This document shows, piece after piece, positions 47,990 through 58,803 of a stretch of DNA of 64,000 nt. The stretch covers positions 10,616,040 through 10,680,039 of the forward strand of contig NC_057789.1 in assembly GCF_014905175.1 (NCBI RefSeq). The letters are read 5' to 3'. This DNA is from Aphidius gifuensis. Taxonomy: Eukaryota > Arthropoda > Insecta > Hymenoptera > Braconidae. Position 1 is the stretch's first letter. Each line of letters starts with the position of its first letter. The notes beneath the pieces are model-generated. The model searched no databases, had not been told where the DNA came from, and saw only the letters and a list, made by a program, of their open reading frames with translations. The translations under genes were made by a program, and so were the position numbers.

Positions 47990-49130
47990 AAATTAGGTGG
48001 CAATTAGCTAAGAAAAATTAGCTGATTTACTCTTCTACAAAGTAAACGAAATCTTCTTTGAATCATAGTTAATTTAGCTTTTGAAAATAAACGTTCAGAT
48101 GGAACAGAAGCGGATTGAATACATAAATAGCGTACTGCTACTGAAAACAATTTATCGAAGGAATATTTTAACGTTTCTCGAGCTTCGTCAATGAGTTACT
48201 TACTCTCAAATAGTTACTTATTCGAACCTCAAAATCATTTTGATCATTATTGACAGCTTATCTCAATTCAGCTAAAATTGCATGATGCTTCCATAAACTT
48301 TTTATATCGGAAATTTTATCTTTGCCATAACTAACTGGTTCTATCAGTTGTTGATTAAATTATTTTTTGTAACTCTTATGTTGCATTGACTATTGTCATA
48401 TGTTTCCTAAAATGTAAATTTTTAAATCGTTGATCCAGAAGAGTTGAAATTGTCATGGTTTTATTTGACTTGAAGTCTTGGAAACATCGTGCATCTGTTT
48501 TAACAACTTCAATTCGAAAATTTTACAAGCAGATGTCGGTTCTAAGTTCTCAATTGCTTGTTGCATGCAATGAGCAAATGGAATTACGAGGCTCATTGCT
48601 GAATACTTATTACCTTTCATATCATTAATTGCACATCCACCTGATTTCATTAATTAAGTAGTATGTTTGAATACGCCCAACTCATTTAAAGACAACATTG
48701 TTTTTCTAACAATAGAAACCTCCCAAGTATTATCAGTGTGAAATTCCAACGAATTGGCATGCCTTTTTTTAGTTTCAGGGTATTACCTTCAGTTTTGCAA
48801 TCTAAAAGCATTTGCATTCTTTTTAAATTCCCACTGGCAAGAGTACTCTTTTTAACAAATGAAACGATTGATCTTACTTGATTAATAATTACTTCAATGT
48901 TTCTATTTCTGAATCATCGTATCCAAGTGCATCTGGCACTAAATGAGCTAGGAGATGTCCAAAACAACCTAGTTGTTTGAAAGATCCAGCAAATTATTCA
49001 AGTGCTTTCTTAATATAAGCAGCACTATCAGAAGTTATACATATCGATTTTAAAAGTTTTGATTTGAAATCAATAAAAACTTCTCGTCTGGATCGTACCA
49101 AAAAAATGTGATTTGCAAGGTAATCAAAGA
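47990..49130 (-). pseudogene. hAT-family transposase, heavily decayed
   Basis: Minus-strand islands: ITSDSAAYIKKALE near 49050, FKQLGCFGHLLAHLV near 48980, IVSFVKKSTLASGNLKRMQ near 48850, GMPIRWNFTL (the WNSTY-like region) near 48760, AMSLVIPFAHCMQQAIENL at 48600, LLDQRFKNLHF near 48420, and YLCIQSASVPSERLFSKAKL near 48130. The last two are characteristic of hAT transposases; SVPSERLFS marks the C-terminal dimerisation domain. The active site cannot be followed through the stops and shifts. Confidence 0.8.
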
Positions 49131-49149
49131 TGTAGCAAGGTCATCGACT

Positions 49150-50440
49150 ATAGACCACTTCACGGAAAAACTTTGACTGATGTCTTTCCTCTACCTAATA
49201 TAACTGATATACTAGATCAATTAGGAGGATCTTAATACTCTCTTGTCTCTAATTTAGCATCCGCGTACCACCAAATTAAAATAGGCCTTCTCGATGGACC
49301 TCAAACTACCTTCTATACACCACGTAGGCACTGGGAATTTACTTGTATGCTATTTGGCCGAAAAACCGCACCTGCCACATTCCAGAGATTGATGAATTTA
49401 GTATTCGTTGTAATGCATGGCATATTTATGTTCATATACCTATACGACATAGTCATTTTCGCTAAAACCTTAGAGGAACATAACCAGAAGTTAGAACAGA
49501 AAAGCCAATTCACTGTTACAACCTGATTAATGTGAATTCCTAAAATCAGAAGTCTATTATCCAGGCCACATAATTAGCAAAGATGGCGTCAAACCCGACC
49601 CAGACAAAGTTAAAGCAGTAAAAGACCCTATACGTAAAAATCAAAGAAAGATTCGTCAATTCTTGTAACTCAGCGGCTACTATTGCAGCTTCATTGACAA
49701 TTACTAGCAATTAGCTCAACCTTTAAGTCCTTTACTATAAGATACTCCTTCCGTTTGAGGTGAAAAAGAAAACGAATCATTTGAGTTACTCAAAAATAGA
49801 ATGCGTGAATTACCTATTCTACAATATCCAGACTTGGATAGGCCCTATAAAATCACCACTGATGCTTCCGGTTATGTTATAGGAGGTGTTCTCTCAGGGT
49901 GAAATTGAAAAAGCTAATTGCTTATTACCCCAGAGCACTAAGAAAAGCAGAACTACGCTATAGTACCTATGAAAAAAAAACCATCGCTATCTCAGATTCA
50001 GTTCTAAACTTTAGAACGTACGTACATATATAGTTAAGATTTCACAGTCGTCACTGACCATGAACCTTTGAAATAATTTAGCAGCTTTGTAAATAATTAT
50101 AGCAGAATTTGCAAATGGCGTCGAAAACTAGCCGAATGCGAGTTTAATGTTATATATAAACCTGGTAAATTAAATCTAAATGCAGATGCTCTCTCCAGAA
50201 ATCTGACAGAACCACCAGAGATTGACTCTGACCACAGAATCTTTGTTACTGCTAGAAGTAAAGCGGTTAGGACACAACCCGTTGTTGAGATAAGCCTGAC
50301 AGTGAGTGAACCTACCACCGGAGTAACTAAAAAAAACGTGGGAGACCTCGCAAACAAGTAGAGGACAAACTACCTAAAAAGGTTGCTCCATTAAAAAAGA
50401 AAAGAGGGCGCCCCCCAACATAATGCAACTATTAAATTCA
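49150..50440 (+). pseudogene. Ty3/gypsy pol remnant: RT, RNase H, AT-hook linker; integrase missing
   Basis: The RT is recognised by VIDYRPLH, FPLPNITDILDQLG, SAYHQIKIG, FTCMLFGRKTAPATFQRLM and YLYDIVIFA; the catalytic YLDD is altered in its first Asp. RNase H is recognised by ITTDASGYVIGGVL, VVTDHEPL and NADALSRN. Downstream, around 50335-50425, basic GRPRK and RGRPP words form a twin AT-hook-like linker. Integrase is not found before the envelope gene. Many stops and frame changes; dead copy. Upstream gag/protease and both LTRs are not identified. Confidence 0.8.
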
Positions 50441-50569
50441 CACCTTTTGAATAAGTATATGGCAGAAAAGCGAGATTATCCTCTGGCAAACCTCTACTCG
50501 AGTTAGAAAAATTACCTACCTTTCAAGGGTATATAGAAAGCCTTGTGGAAAATTTCTACGAAGTGGACA

Positions 50570-52080
50570 TTGTAACAGCGCCCAATATTTAGACTCTCAT
50601 GGTCAATAAGACGATGCAATAGTCCAAGCTAGCGTTAGTATTATATATACTAAACAAGAAGCTGGGTTGGCTGGGGAGCAAGACAAAATCCACTTAAAAT
50701 CAGGTACCGTTGGCCAGTTGTCTGCGGTCTCTTAATTGCATTGATTTATCCGGGGGTTTTTCATTCTGGAATAACTACCCATTAGTAACTGGTTGTCAAC
50801 CTAGTAAGTAATTTCTAATCTGGAGAGGAATCTCTGATATCTCTGTCAGTTCTGAAGGTACTGTCTATTCGGTACACGTTGGAAAGCATATATTTTCCTT
50901 CAAAAAAACTATACTTCATGGATGGTGAGGGAAGACAACTAGAAAGTCGAACTGTTAATGCAACGGACCACCTTGACATTTTTACATACGCAGATAGTAA
51001 ATTCGTATATTGTAACGAAATTTATTATTTAATTATAGAACGTAGCTTTAGAGGCCAAATGACCGGATTATACTACAATCTTCTCGAAAATCAATGTAGA
51101 CTAGAACGTAAGGCCATTAAGGCAAGTTTATCTTTGGCTGCGACAATGCCCAACGAATTTGCGTTCCAATATACGAAAGAACCAGGGTTTATGGCTGTGG
51201 TGGCTGGAGAAGTTATTCACATTATGCAATGTGTTCCTATAGAAGTAAAAGTCCAAAATGATCGTTGTTATAATAACCTGCCTATCCTTAAAAATCGTAA
51301 TGAAACTGCTTTCCTCACTCGTCGTACGCATATAATTACCCAAGAAGCTACCATGTTACCATGTTATCCTTCGCTTAATTTTTCTGTCTTAAATTGAATT
51401 TATACCCAATCCAGTACCAGTTGATGAGCCTTTGATCATCAAGTCTTCAACTGCCTTTAAATGGACACCCAACACACTGGTCGATTTAGCTACTACAGGG
51501 ATCTACAGATTCGGCTACGCAGAAGGATCTCAAACAAATGAGGGACCGAATCATGTTACCAATTGAGCATGGTATGTTTTAAACCATGTCGTCACCCAAG
51601 CATCAGGTTCAAATCTAATTGAAGAAAAGAGGTCATACTTAAACGCCTTTACCACGGACGACATCGAACAGTTGACTGGGAGTATATGGGAAAGGACCTG
51701 GGGCAAGTTCACTTACTTTGAAACTTTGAGCTCTTGACTCATTGGTGTGTTCACACTGATTCATCTATTCAAAACCGTAGCCGATACACTTATGCATGGT
51801 TATGCTCTACAAGCAGTCTATGGTTCGTCTATCAAACTATTGGTCGCCTCCTGAGGAACTCTGGCAACTAAACTGCTCCACGAAAGGAAACAGGTCGCCA
51901 AGGAGCTCAAGGTGCAACACGACGTTGAAAATCCTCCCACTCTTAAGCAACAATCTAATTCCTCACCCATGACCGTATATCCTACTCCAACTTACCCCTC
52001 TCAATATGACCTTGCCCATACTAACGATCTCGGTAATGGAAATAACTCTCCAAAAGCTAGCAAACTAACCTATAACTAAT
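50570..52080 (+). pseudogene. Retroelement envelope, chuvirus-type glycoprotein-like, decayed
   Basis: The open part 50879-51397 has hydrophobic and cysteine landmarks: YCNEIYYLI, NEFAFQYTKEPGF, VVAGEVIHIMQCVPIEV, CYNNLPI and FLTRRTHII. The pattern GEVxxxxQCxPxxV followed by CYxxLP and a FLxPRT-like word is that of glycoproteins of chuvirus type that insect LTR elements have captured. After a frame change near 51395 the ectodomain continues, and past further stops lies a hydrophobic segment and a tail ending at TAA near 52078. It would have been a membrane fusion protein. The position directly behind gypsy pol fits an errantivirus-like element. Not intact. Confidence 0.65.
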
Positions 52081-52494
52081 CAAGTTACTTTGGAATTGTT
52101 TTTTTTTGCGTTATAGCGACAGAATGTTATTTTTTTTCTGTCTTTCTTCATTGTTAATAATTCTAGTTATTAAGAATATTTGTGGGATAAATTAATTAAG
52201 TAAATTACTATTAATCATACTAATAATGGTGTTCCTGGAATAATAATAATGATGAGCGCTTCTATCGCAGTAATATGGTATTTTTTCTGATAACTATAAA
52301 ACAAACGTATGCTCCTCTTTGTAAATAAATTAAACCAACGAAATCGTAATTAACCAAGGTTAATCATGCTCTTGTTATTATGATTAAAGATGAGTGTAAC
52401 TCAATGTTATTAATATGTGTGTGTAACATTTGTGTGTAGTCGTATACTCTCTCAACATAACCTTGTAAAACTTTAAACATATTAATTCAATTAT
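52081..52494. other. Spacer after env; LTR expected but not found
   Basis: AT-rich with TCTGTCTTTCTTCATTG and TTAATCATGCTCTTG words. No convincing polypurine tract or LTR. Confidence 0.3.
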
Positions 52495-53062
52495 ATGTGC
52501 AACGGTTATTATAAATTATGTAAAATTAACTTTAAGGTTATAATCATGATGCCCAACTTCAAATATCTTGTTACATGCCCCTTCCACGACGAGATCACAC
52601 CACAGCAACGTTCACAGTATTCAATCGACATTTCCCGGTACTCCTGCTTCAAATCAATCATTGGAGACAGCCGGTTGATAGTGCATAAAAATCCAACTAC
52701 TCAACGGGAAGAATTACTGTCAAGAGCTGTTACATTAATCGATTCAATTTAACACTATATAAGAATACCCAATCACCAATTCTTATGAGTCTATACCTCA
52801 TTAGCAGAGACAACACTTACGAAAAAATGTAATGTTTGTAGACTACCCTTGTTGCAAAAATCTAACGTCATTGACTGTTCAGACTGCCTAATTGAATTGA
52901 TAGTCAACAACGGACATATACTCCAAGGGGATACTTTTATAGTACACGGGCGGAGAAACGAGCCAGTACCTATACCTTCAAAAGGCATGAGCTACTTACC
53001 AACTATGATCAAGCATAGACCCATGACAGCCAAAGGTAGATTCATATGTCCAGTTCCATAGT
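52495..53062 (+). pseudogene. Unknown protein with two CxxC pairs, two in-frame stops
   Basis: One frame carries FKYLVTCPFHDEITPQQRSQ, EELLSRAVTLIDSI, TAA at 52750-52752, TGA near 52786, then TKKCNVCRLPLLQ, SNVIDCSDCLIELIVNNGH and GRRNEPVPIPSKG to a final TAG. CNVC and CSDC 14 residues apart suggest a zinc ribbon. Conservation of the same frame across both stops supports a former single gene of about 185 residues. Not recognised; it could belong to the retroelement upstream or be independent. Confidence 0.4.
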
Positions 53063-53281
53063 GCGTCTCAAGGGTAGGGCTTTTCTGGCTTTTACCATAT
53101 TTATTGAAAAAAAATATGAGGAGTAATAGAACACATGATATTACTAGAAGTCTCACTGTAATTAAAAAAAGAGCTTTCGTAGAGAGGAGAAATCCTTTTT
53201 TAATTAACGTTGATGTTGGTTAATTTATTTATATATTTTTTTTAAATTATATTTTATGATTAATTTTAAATTTATTTTAGA

Positions 53282-53632
53282 ATGCTTCAGATATCGAATT
53301 ATTTTCAACAGAAGATAAAAATATAGTCTCAAATATCATTCTTGATGAACAACTAATCCCAGTTGTTGTTGAAAAATTGAATAATATTGCAGCTATATAT
53401 GTAGTTATCGATAGAAAAGCGCATGAAGTATCATCAATTGTTGAATCATATTCTCTTTCAATTCAAATTAGGTTTTCCTTAGATTGTAATTATCCAACTA
53501 AGTCTACTCCACTTTGAAAATTTCTCCGAGTATTCTTTAAAATTTCGACACCAAGACAAAAAATACCAATCGAACTAAAATTATTAATCAATGAATTCAA
53601 TAATATTCTTTTAAAAAAAACTTATTGTTGAT
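53282..53632 (+). pseudogene. Unrecognised exon relic with one in-frame TGA
   Basis: After a TTTATTTTAG acceptor at 53280 the frame reads NASDIELFSTEDKNIVSNII, EKLNNIAAIYVVIDRKAHEV and SLSIQIRFSLDCNYPTKS, TGA at about 53516, then KFLRVFFKISTPRQKIPIEL to a stop near 53631. Looks like one exon of a host gene. No family assigned. Confidence 0.35.
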
Positions 53633-54690
53633 AAAAATTGAATTTTTATTATTTTCAATTGTTTTAACGGAATCATATAGATTAAATAATTTTGAATTAA
53701 CATGTAATTTCTCACGTAGTTACATAATAAATTTAGATAATTCATAAGTCAAACTAAGAATATTGATAAAAAAAAAAAAAAAAACCACAAATTCGAGTGA
53801 TTATTGGTTATTTTTTATAATTAATAAATTTAAATTTTATTAAATATTCTTCAAATTCTTGCCTTGAATTTATTTTTGTTCTTTTAGCAACTTATTTAAT
53901 TATTTTTATTAAATAAATTCATTTCATGATATATAAATAAAGAACCGTACTTGTCCAATAATATTTACAATACAGTATAATAATATTCTCAATACAGTAT
54001 GGTAATATCTACAATACAATATAGTAATGGTAACTGTACTTTTCAACACTTTCCCAAGTATACCAGTATAGTAATACTGACTATACTGGTATAGTAACCA
54101 AAATCGTATTAATAATTTTTATTGCTATACTGTATGGTGAATTCAACTATACTTTTGTCGCTGTCTGAATTTACTATACGTAAGTTGGGAAACAGGGCCG
54201 GTTTAAAATCATCCCTTAAATAATCATCCCCTAATAAAAAGTGGTGATAAATAAATGAAAAAAAAAAAAAAAAAGGGGCAGTTTTTAGGGAGTAGTTGGG
54301 GATTGGAGGGTGTGTGTGTAGTTGCGATTGGGGGGGAGGGGAGAGTATGGAGATTAAAAATAAGGGGGGAGTCGGGAGATGAGGGGTCGGAAGACGGGAG
54401 ACGGGGACCGGATGTCGTTGACTCATGTATGATGAAAGAGCTTGTTTATATTATCGTCATAAAAGGTTTTTGTTTACATAAATATATAAAAAAAACTTAT
54501 GGCTTTTTCTTAGGAAAAAATTCGAAATAAAAGCATGAGTCATTAACGAAAAATTTAGATATAAGTAAGGCAACATAATAATATCAAGTTTTACGTATAT
54601 GTAAATTATTATATACATGCATTTGTTTCTACAAAACGATTTTTTTTATTAAAAACCTATCAGTGCATTGAACGTGTTCGTGACGAAGAA
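53633..54690. other. Noncoding, CAGTATAGTAATA repeats and A/G-rich tract
   Basis: 53960-54180 repeats ACAGTATRGTAATA and its inverse (CTATACTGGTATAG), a fold-back cluster. 54270-54420 is a G/A-rich low-complexity tract. No gene supported. Confidence 0.5.
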
Positions 54691-54702
54691 GTTAAAAGAA
54701 AT

Positions 54703-55492
54703 ATGGAATTGATTGTGGATATACAAGGTTTTAAGCAACCTCACAACGCATTTGTTTTGAAAGAGTTTGGTGCAATTAATGTTCAAAACAACGAAACACA
54801 TTGTTTTCTATTTGAGCCACCGAATACATGGAATCATCTACCTGCAAAATACAAATCAATTAATCTGTGGTCGATACGCAATTGGCATGGGTTATCATGG
54901 GAGTGTGGTGATGTATCTTATAATGACATAAAACTGATAACTTTCAACGTTTTAAAGTCAGCATATATGTAAAAGGTAACGAGAAAAAAAAGTGGTTGGA
55001 TGAAATCACTGACAATTCAAAAGTAATAATTGATTTATATTCAATGGATTCTCCAGGGATAAGAACAATAAAAAATCAAATAACAAGTCATCCAGGAATT
55101 CATTATGCTATACGTAATTGTCATTGTGCACTTGACAATGTACAGCAATTGAAACTATTGTTTAAGAATTATTGGGGTGAGAAATCATCTCTTAATAAAT
55201 CTATACAGTTGTACTATACATTGAAAACTTTATCGAAACTTACAAAAGAAGATATAGAAATTTTACCAGAAAACTTTATACTTTCATAAACCTCGGAATC
55301 AATAGATGAAATTTGGGATAAATTGCCTGAAAATTTGAAAAACAACCATAAATTTATGGGAGAGCGTCGATGTAAAGAGCGTTTCAATTTTTTGGGTTTA
55401 TATACAGATGCATTTGATGAACCATTACCAAAAAAAAAATTGTATTCCAAAAATTGTATTGTATGTCAAAATAAAAAAAAAAAAATAATTTG
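54703..55492 (+). pseudogene. Arthropod 'DIQGF' family protein, copy 1, frameshift plus stop
   Basis: Starts MELIVDIQGFKQPHNAFVLK and continues FLFEPPNTWNHLPAKYKS, NWHGLSWECGDVSYNDIK. An indel near 54950 moves the frame, after which SIYVKGNEKKKWLDE, SPGIRTIKNQ and CHCALDNVQQLKLLF follow. TAA at 55287-55289 then interrupts, and the same frame continues with GERRCKERFNFLGLY to about 55492. I know this as a repetitive arthropod family without named function. The DxQ start and late H-x3-D (HCALDN) resemble DEDDh exonuclease motifs, so an RNase H-like fold is a guess. A paralogue lies at 56519. Confidence 0.55.
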
Positions 55493-55754
55493 AAAAAATA
55501 ATTATAACTCACATATATATTTTATGTAAGCGTTAAAATTTCTGATGACTAACCAATGTTTATTTAAAAAATAAATAGGATCAACGGTTTTTTCATATAC
55601 GTTATAAAACACTATAGTGCATGTACGCACGCAAATATATACACAAAGAAGGGCCTTGTGGATTCGAAAAAAGCTTCAGTATAGCTCATTAATATATCAC
55701 TGTGTGGTGTGTAAACATTATTAAAGTAAATATAAGTTATAACTCAAATCTATA

Positions 55755-56171
55755 ATGGACCAGTGTCAAATAGAGTCTGAAATTTATCAAAATTTCTTGA
55801 TGAATAATGCAGAATAGAATACACAAGAAGAGAAGCTGAAGTCATTCCTTGAAGACTTACATATACAGTGGGAAAAAGTTGAACTTCTACGATTCGAAAT
55901 GTTTTTGGATACGTATGATGGACTATATTCAATGACTGAGAGTCAAATTGAATTAATTGACTTATTTGAGCTACCTCTATACGTCTATGATGGAAAGGAA
56001 CTTGTAGTAAAATATTTTGATCGGACTGTAATTCCACCTCTAACGCCACTTATACAAGAATTATTCGAGCTATGGAATAAAAATGAGAAAATCGAATGGA
56101 GATTCAGAGAAGAACAAGAAAGCGAGGAAAACATTGAAGAACAAGATCAAGAAACAGACACAGAAGAATAA
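55755..56171 (+). pseudogene. Acidic small protein, one in-frame TAG
   Basis: ATG at 55755 gives MDQCQIESEIYQNFLMNNAE, TAG at codon 21, then the same frame runs NTQEEKLKSFLEDLHIQWEK, LFELPLYVYDGKELVVKYF and IQELFELWNKNEK to an acidic tail (EEQESEENIEEQDQETDTEE) and TAA. 138 sense codons in all. A second ATG at 55899 could start an intact 90-residue protein. Located between the two DIQGF copies, same strand. Function unknown. Confidence 0.45.
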
Positions 56172-56518
56172 TTTTAAAAAATGTATTATATGAAAGTAAA
56201 ATAAATATATTTAAAACAATGTTATATTTTAAAAAATGTTTCTTTATTTATTTGTAGATTGACAAAATTCATTATTTTTTTTTTTTTTATTAATATTGGA
56301 TCTATAATTTCACGTAATTTTTTAATCCGCATTTTGTAAATTCTTGGGATTTGATTCACGACATAATTCATGGATTGATAAATCTAGCTTATGAGTACTT
56401 CTCAAAATCAGATGAGTGGGGATTCAATTATATATTGTAAGGTTTTTTTCTGAAAGCTGACAGTTGGAGCTTAAATTTAGTTGTGAGTTTTTGTTCAATG
56501 TAATAAAAAAATTAAAAC
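56172..56518. other. Spacer
   Basis: AT-rich. AATAAATATATTTAAAAC near 56200 may include an old polyadenylation signal for the acidic ORF. Nothing else. Confidence 0.3.
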
Positions 56519-57073
56519 ATGGTTCGTTTTATTGATGTGCAAGGATTCGGTAATCCATAAATGTGGTTGGATTTTTCATATAAAGAGTTTGCTTGGTTAG
56601 AGCTAGACGCGAAATATGAAAATGTAAATTGGAAAGATAATCATTTTATTTTTGCTGAAGAATATCCTGCAACAGAATGTCTGCAAAGAGAGAAAAATGA
56701 AATTTTATGGTGTCAATCTAAAATTGATGGCATACCCTGGAGTTTTGGCGAAACACCTTATAAAAAAGCATTCTTTGAAATTCAACATTGTGTTTTTCAT
56801 GAAGGACCTGTAATTGTTAACGGAAGTTCAACAAAAGATTTGATTGAATATGTATGCGGTTTATATCATGAAGAGAACAATGAATTGGTATTCGAATTAC
56901 AACAGTTAGGTGCTCCTGACTCTAATAAAATGGAAGAAAAAGCACCATTTTTACACTCTGAAATGCATCCACTTTGTAAAATTTACGATTGTGCCATTGA
57001 AAATGTATACAAAATGAAACAATGGTTTAAAAAAAATTTTCCAAACATCAATACTGAAGAAGATTTTACCTAA
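56519..57073 (+). pseudogene. 'DIQGF' family protein, copy 2, one in-frame TAA
   Basis: MVRFIDVQGFGNP, TAA at 56558-56560, then the same frame is open for 170 codons from an internal ATG: FSYKEFAWLELDAKYENV, HFIFAEEYPATECLQ, IPWSFGETPYKKAFFEIQ, GPVIVNGSSTKDLIEYV, HPLCKIYDCAIENVYKMK. Start, the PWSFGETPY (copy 1: LSWECGDVSY) region and the VNG/VKG region align with copy 1, so they are paralogues, though strongly diverged. An N-terminally shortened product from the second ATG is possible but would lose the DVQGF motif. Confidence 0.55.
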
Positions 57074-57189
57074 ATACAACTTTTAGAAAAAAGAATAGTT
57101 AACAAATAATAATTTAAAAACACAAAAAATTGTATTGAAAAAATAAAAACTCATTTTTTTTTATAACATCTTTAAGTATTATTTATTCA

Positions 57190-57424
57190 TTTATTTGTTT
57201 TTTTATATCCCCATGGTACAGTGTCTGTAGTATTTGGCAGTGAAATTCGTTTGTCGTCTTGCCAACTTAATGCTAATTTTGTTTGTAAAATTGTATGAAC
57301 TACATGTTTTTTACTTCTAATTAAATATTGTTCTTTAATTCAATACTTATGACTAAATAAACATTCTTTATAATCATTGAACTCAATTTCTTTCATTACA
57401 GATCTTTTTACTTCTTTCGCTTTT
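57190..57424 (-). pseudogene. C-terminus of DNA-polymerase-B-like repeat protein
   Basis: Minus frame [66 protein letters not shown] and TVPWGYKK. With the segment at 58366-58560 it matches the tail (EFVGLRAKMYS ... KKAKG ... FxDYKxCL ... SxxH.V.T...K..L...DDKR) of a DNA-polymerase-B-type family common in arthropod genomes and linked to Polinton-like and viral elements. The two parts would be contiguous in the protein, so the 57425-58365 block is an insertion. Confidence 0.5.
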
Positions 57425-57780
57425 TTTATAATCAAGAGACTCGCCTCAATTTTTAAAAAGCGAGACTCTTTACCGGGTATAAGTATTTTAAGTCAGTGGT
57501 CTGTGACGTCGTCGTTTTTAATTTATCAAATGACGTTCTAATTATTTGTTAAAAAAAAAAAATAAAAATAGTTTCACTATGTATATCGATGGCTCTCTTT
57601 CCAATAAGCCTACTCTCAATTTTTTCCAACAAATAATAAAAAAGATATAAGAGTCAGTAAAAGCCAGGTATTAAATCTTACTAAAAAGTAAATTTTCAAG
57701 CTGAAATGTCTAATTTCTTCGGATACGTTGCGCATACCCCGCGCCTATCCCTACTCCTGACTTTTTTTTATATATGTGTG
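57425..57780. repeat. Dispersed ~450-bp repeat, copy 2 (inverted to copy 1)
   Basis: ATCAAGAGACTCGCC, TTTACCGGGTATA, GTGACGTCGTCG, AATAAGCCTACTCTCAATTTT and AAAGCCAGGTATTAAA parallel the reverse complement of 44640-45095. It lies in the insertion that splits the polymerase-like gene. Confidence 0.6.
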
Positions 57781-58023
57781 TATGCAGCCGCATGTGTTTG
57801 TTATTTATCATTGATGGTATAGCAGAATTCGTTTCTTTTTCCTTTTATTCAAAGCGTACATATATAGTATATATACATGTTTAAATTTTTATATTCCAGA
57901 AAATTAGTATTCGATTATTATTTATTATGGTATTCACGGTCAATTTAAAGTAGACGAATTACAAATATAATTTATTATTAATTTTAACAAAATAAGTGAA
58001 ATAAAAACAAAACATAAATTACA

Positions 58024-58363
58024 ATTAATGTCGCCAAAAAGCCTCAATTTTTAAATACCTGTCTATTCATCATACCTTTAATAATCAAAAGACGTAAAAT
58101 ATCCAAAAGAATGTCAAAATTTTGAAGTATAAAGTTGAATAATTTGCTGGATAAAAAAAAATTTTTTTAAAAATTGGGCGCTATTTCGATACATGGTAGA
58201 ATAATAATAAAATAAATAATAAAAACTGCAGCGCCTAATTTAAAAAAAAATTTTTTTTTATCCAGCAAATTATTCAACAACTGACTGAATATTTTATCTT
58301 TTGATTATTAAAGGTATGATGAAAGACAGGTATAAATATTTAAAAACTTTGGCGGCGATTAAT
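58024..58363. mobile_element. Fold-back MITE, ATTAATNGCCGCCAAA-type ends
   Basis: Left ATTAATGTCGCCAAA, CATACCTTTAATAATCAAAAG and AATAATTTGCTGGATAAAAA return inverted on the right, ending TTTGGCGGCGATTAAT. Arms of about 150 bp pair around a central AT-rich loop. It sits at the edge of the split polymerase-like gene. Confidence 0.8.
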
Positions 58364-58365
58364 TT

Positions 58366-58560
58366 AGTTTTTTATTTTATCTTCATTTAATATTTTCATG
58401 CTGTAAGCTTTTGCACGCAAACCAACAAAGTCCGTTACAATTTCGCCTTGGTTTTCGTCTTTCATAACACCGATTTTTCGTGCCGAAGAGAATTATTGTT
58501 GAAAAATTGTTTCAATAAAGACATCAAAGAAGGACGGGTTCGTTTTGCATACACAAGAGG
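58366..58560 (-). pseudogene. DNA-polymerase-B-like repeat protein, part before the insertion
   Basis: Minus frame VMKDENQGEIVTDFVGLRAK then AYSMKILNEDKIKN, ending at TAA on the insertion edge. The sequence before VMKDEN is open but shows a stop near 58495. See 57190-57424 for the family argument. Confidence 0.5.
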
Positions 58561-58803
58561 ATTGAATGAATGTAAATACACTCATGTTGAAAAAATGATC
58601 TTATAATTATAAAATCCAATACATGTAATTAGGAAAAAAAAATATTTTTAACAATTGATGTAAGTTTTTAAAAAAGTATTGAAATAAATAAAATAATACT
58701 CAAAAGAATTTCTGTTTTTCAATTTTTATTTTCCACTTTCGATTCGAATAAAACACACATAATTATTAAGTAAAACATTTCGAAAAATTTATACACATCA
58801 TAA

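Noticed and set aside
54109..54530. Pro/Thr-rich and Gly-rich ORFs on both strands
   Set aside because: Both come from a purine-rich low-complexity tract.
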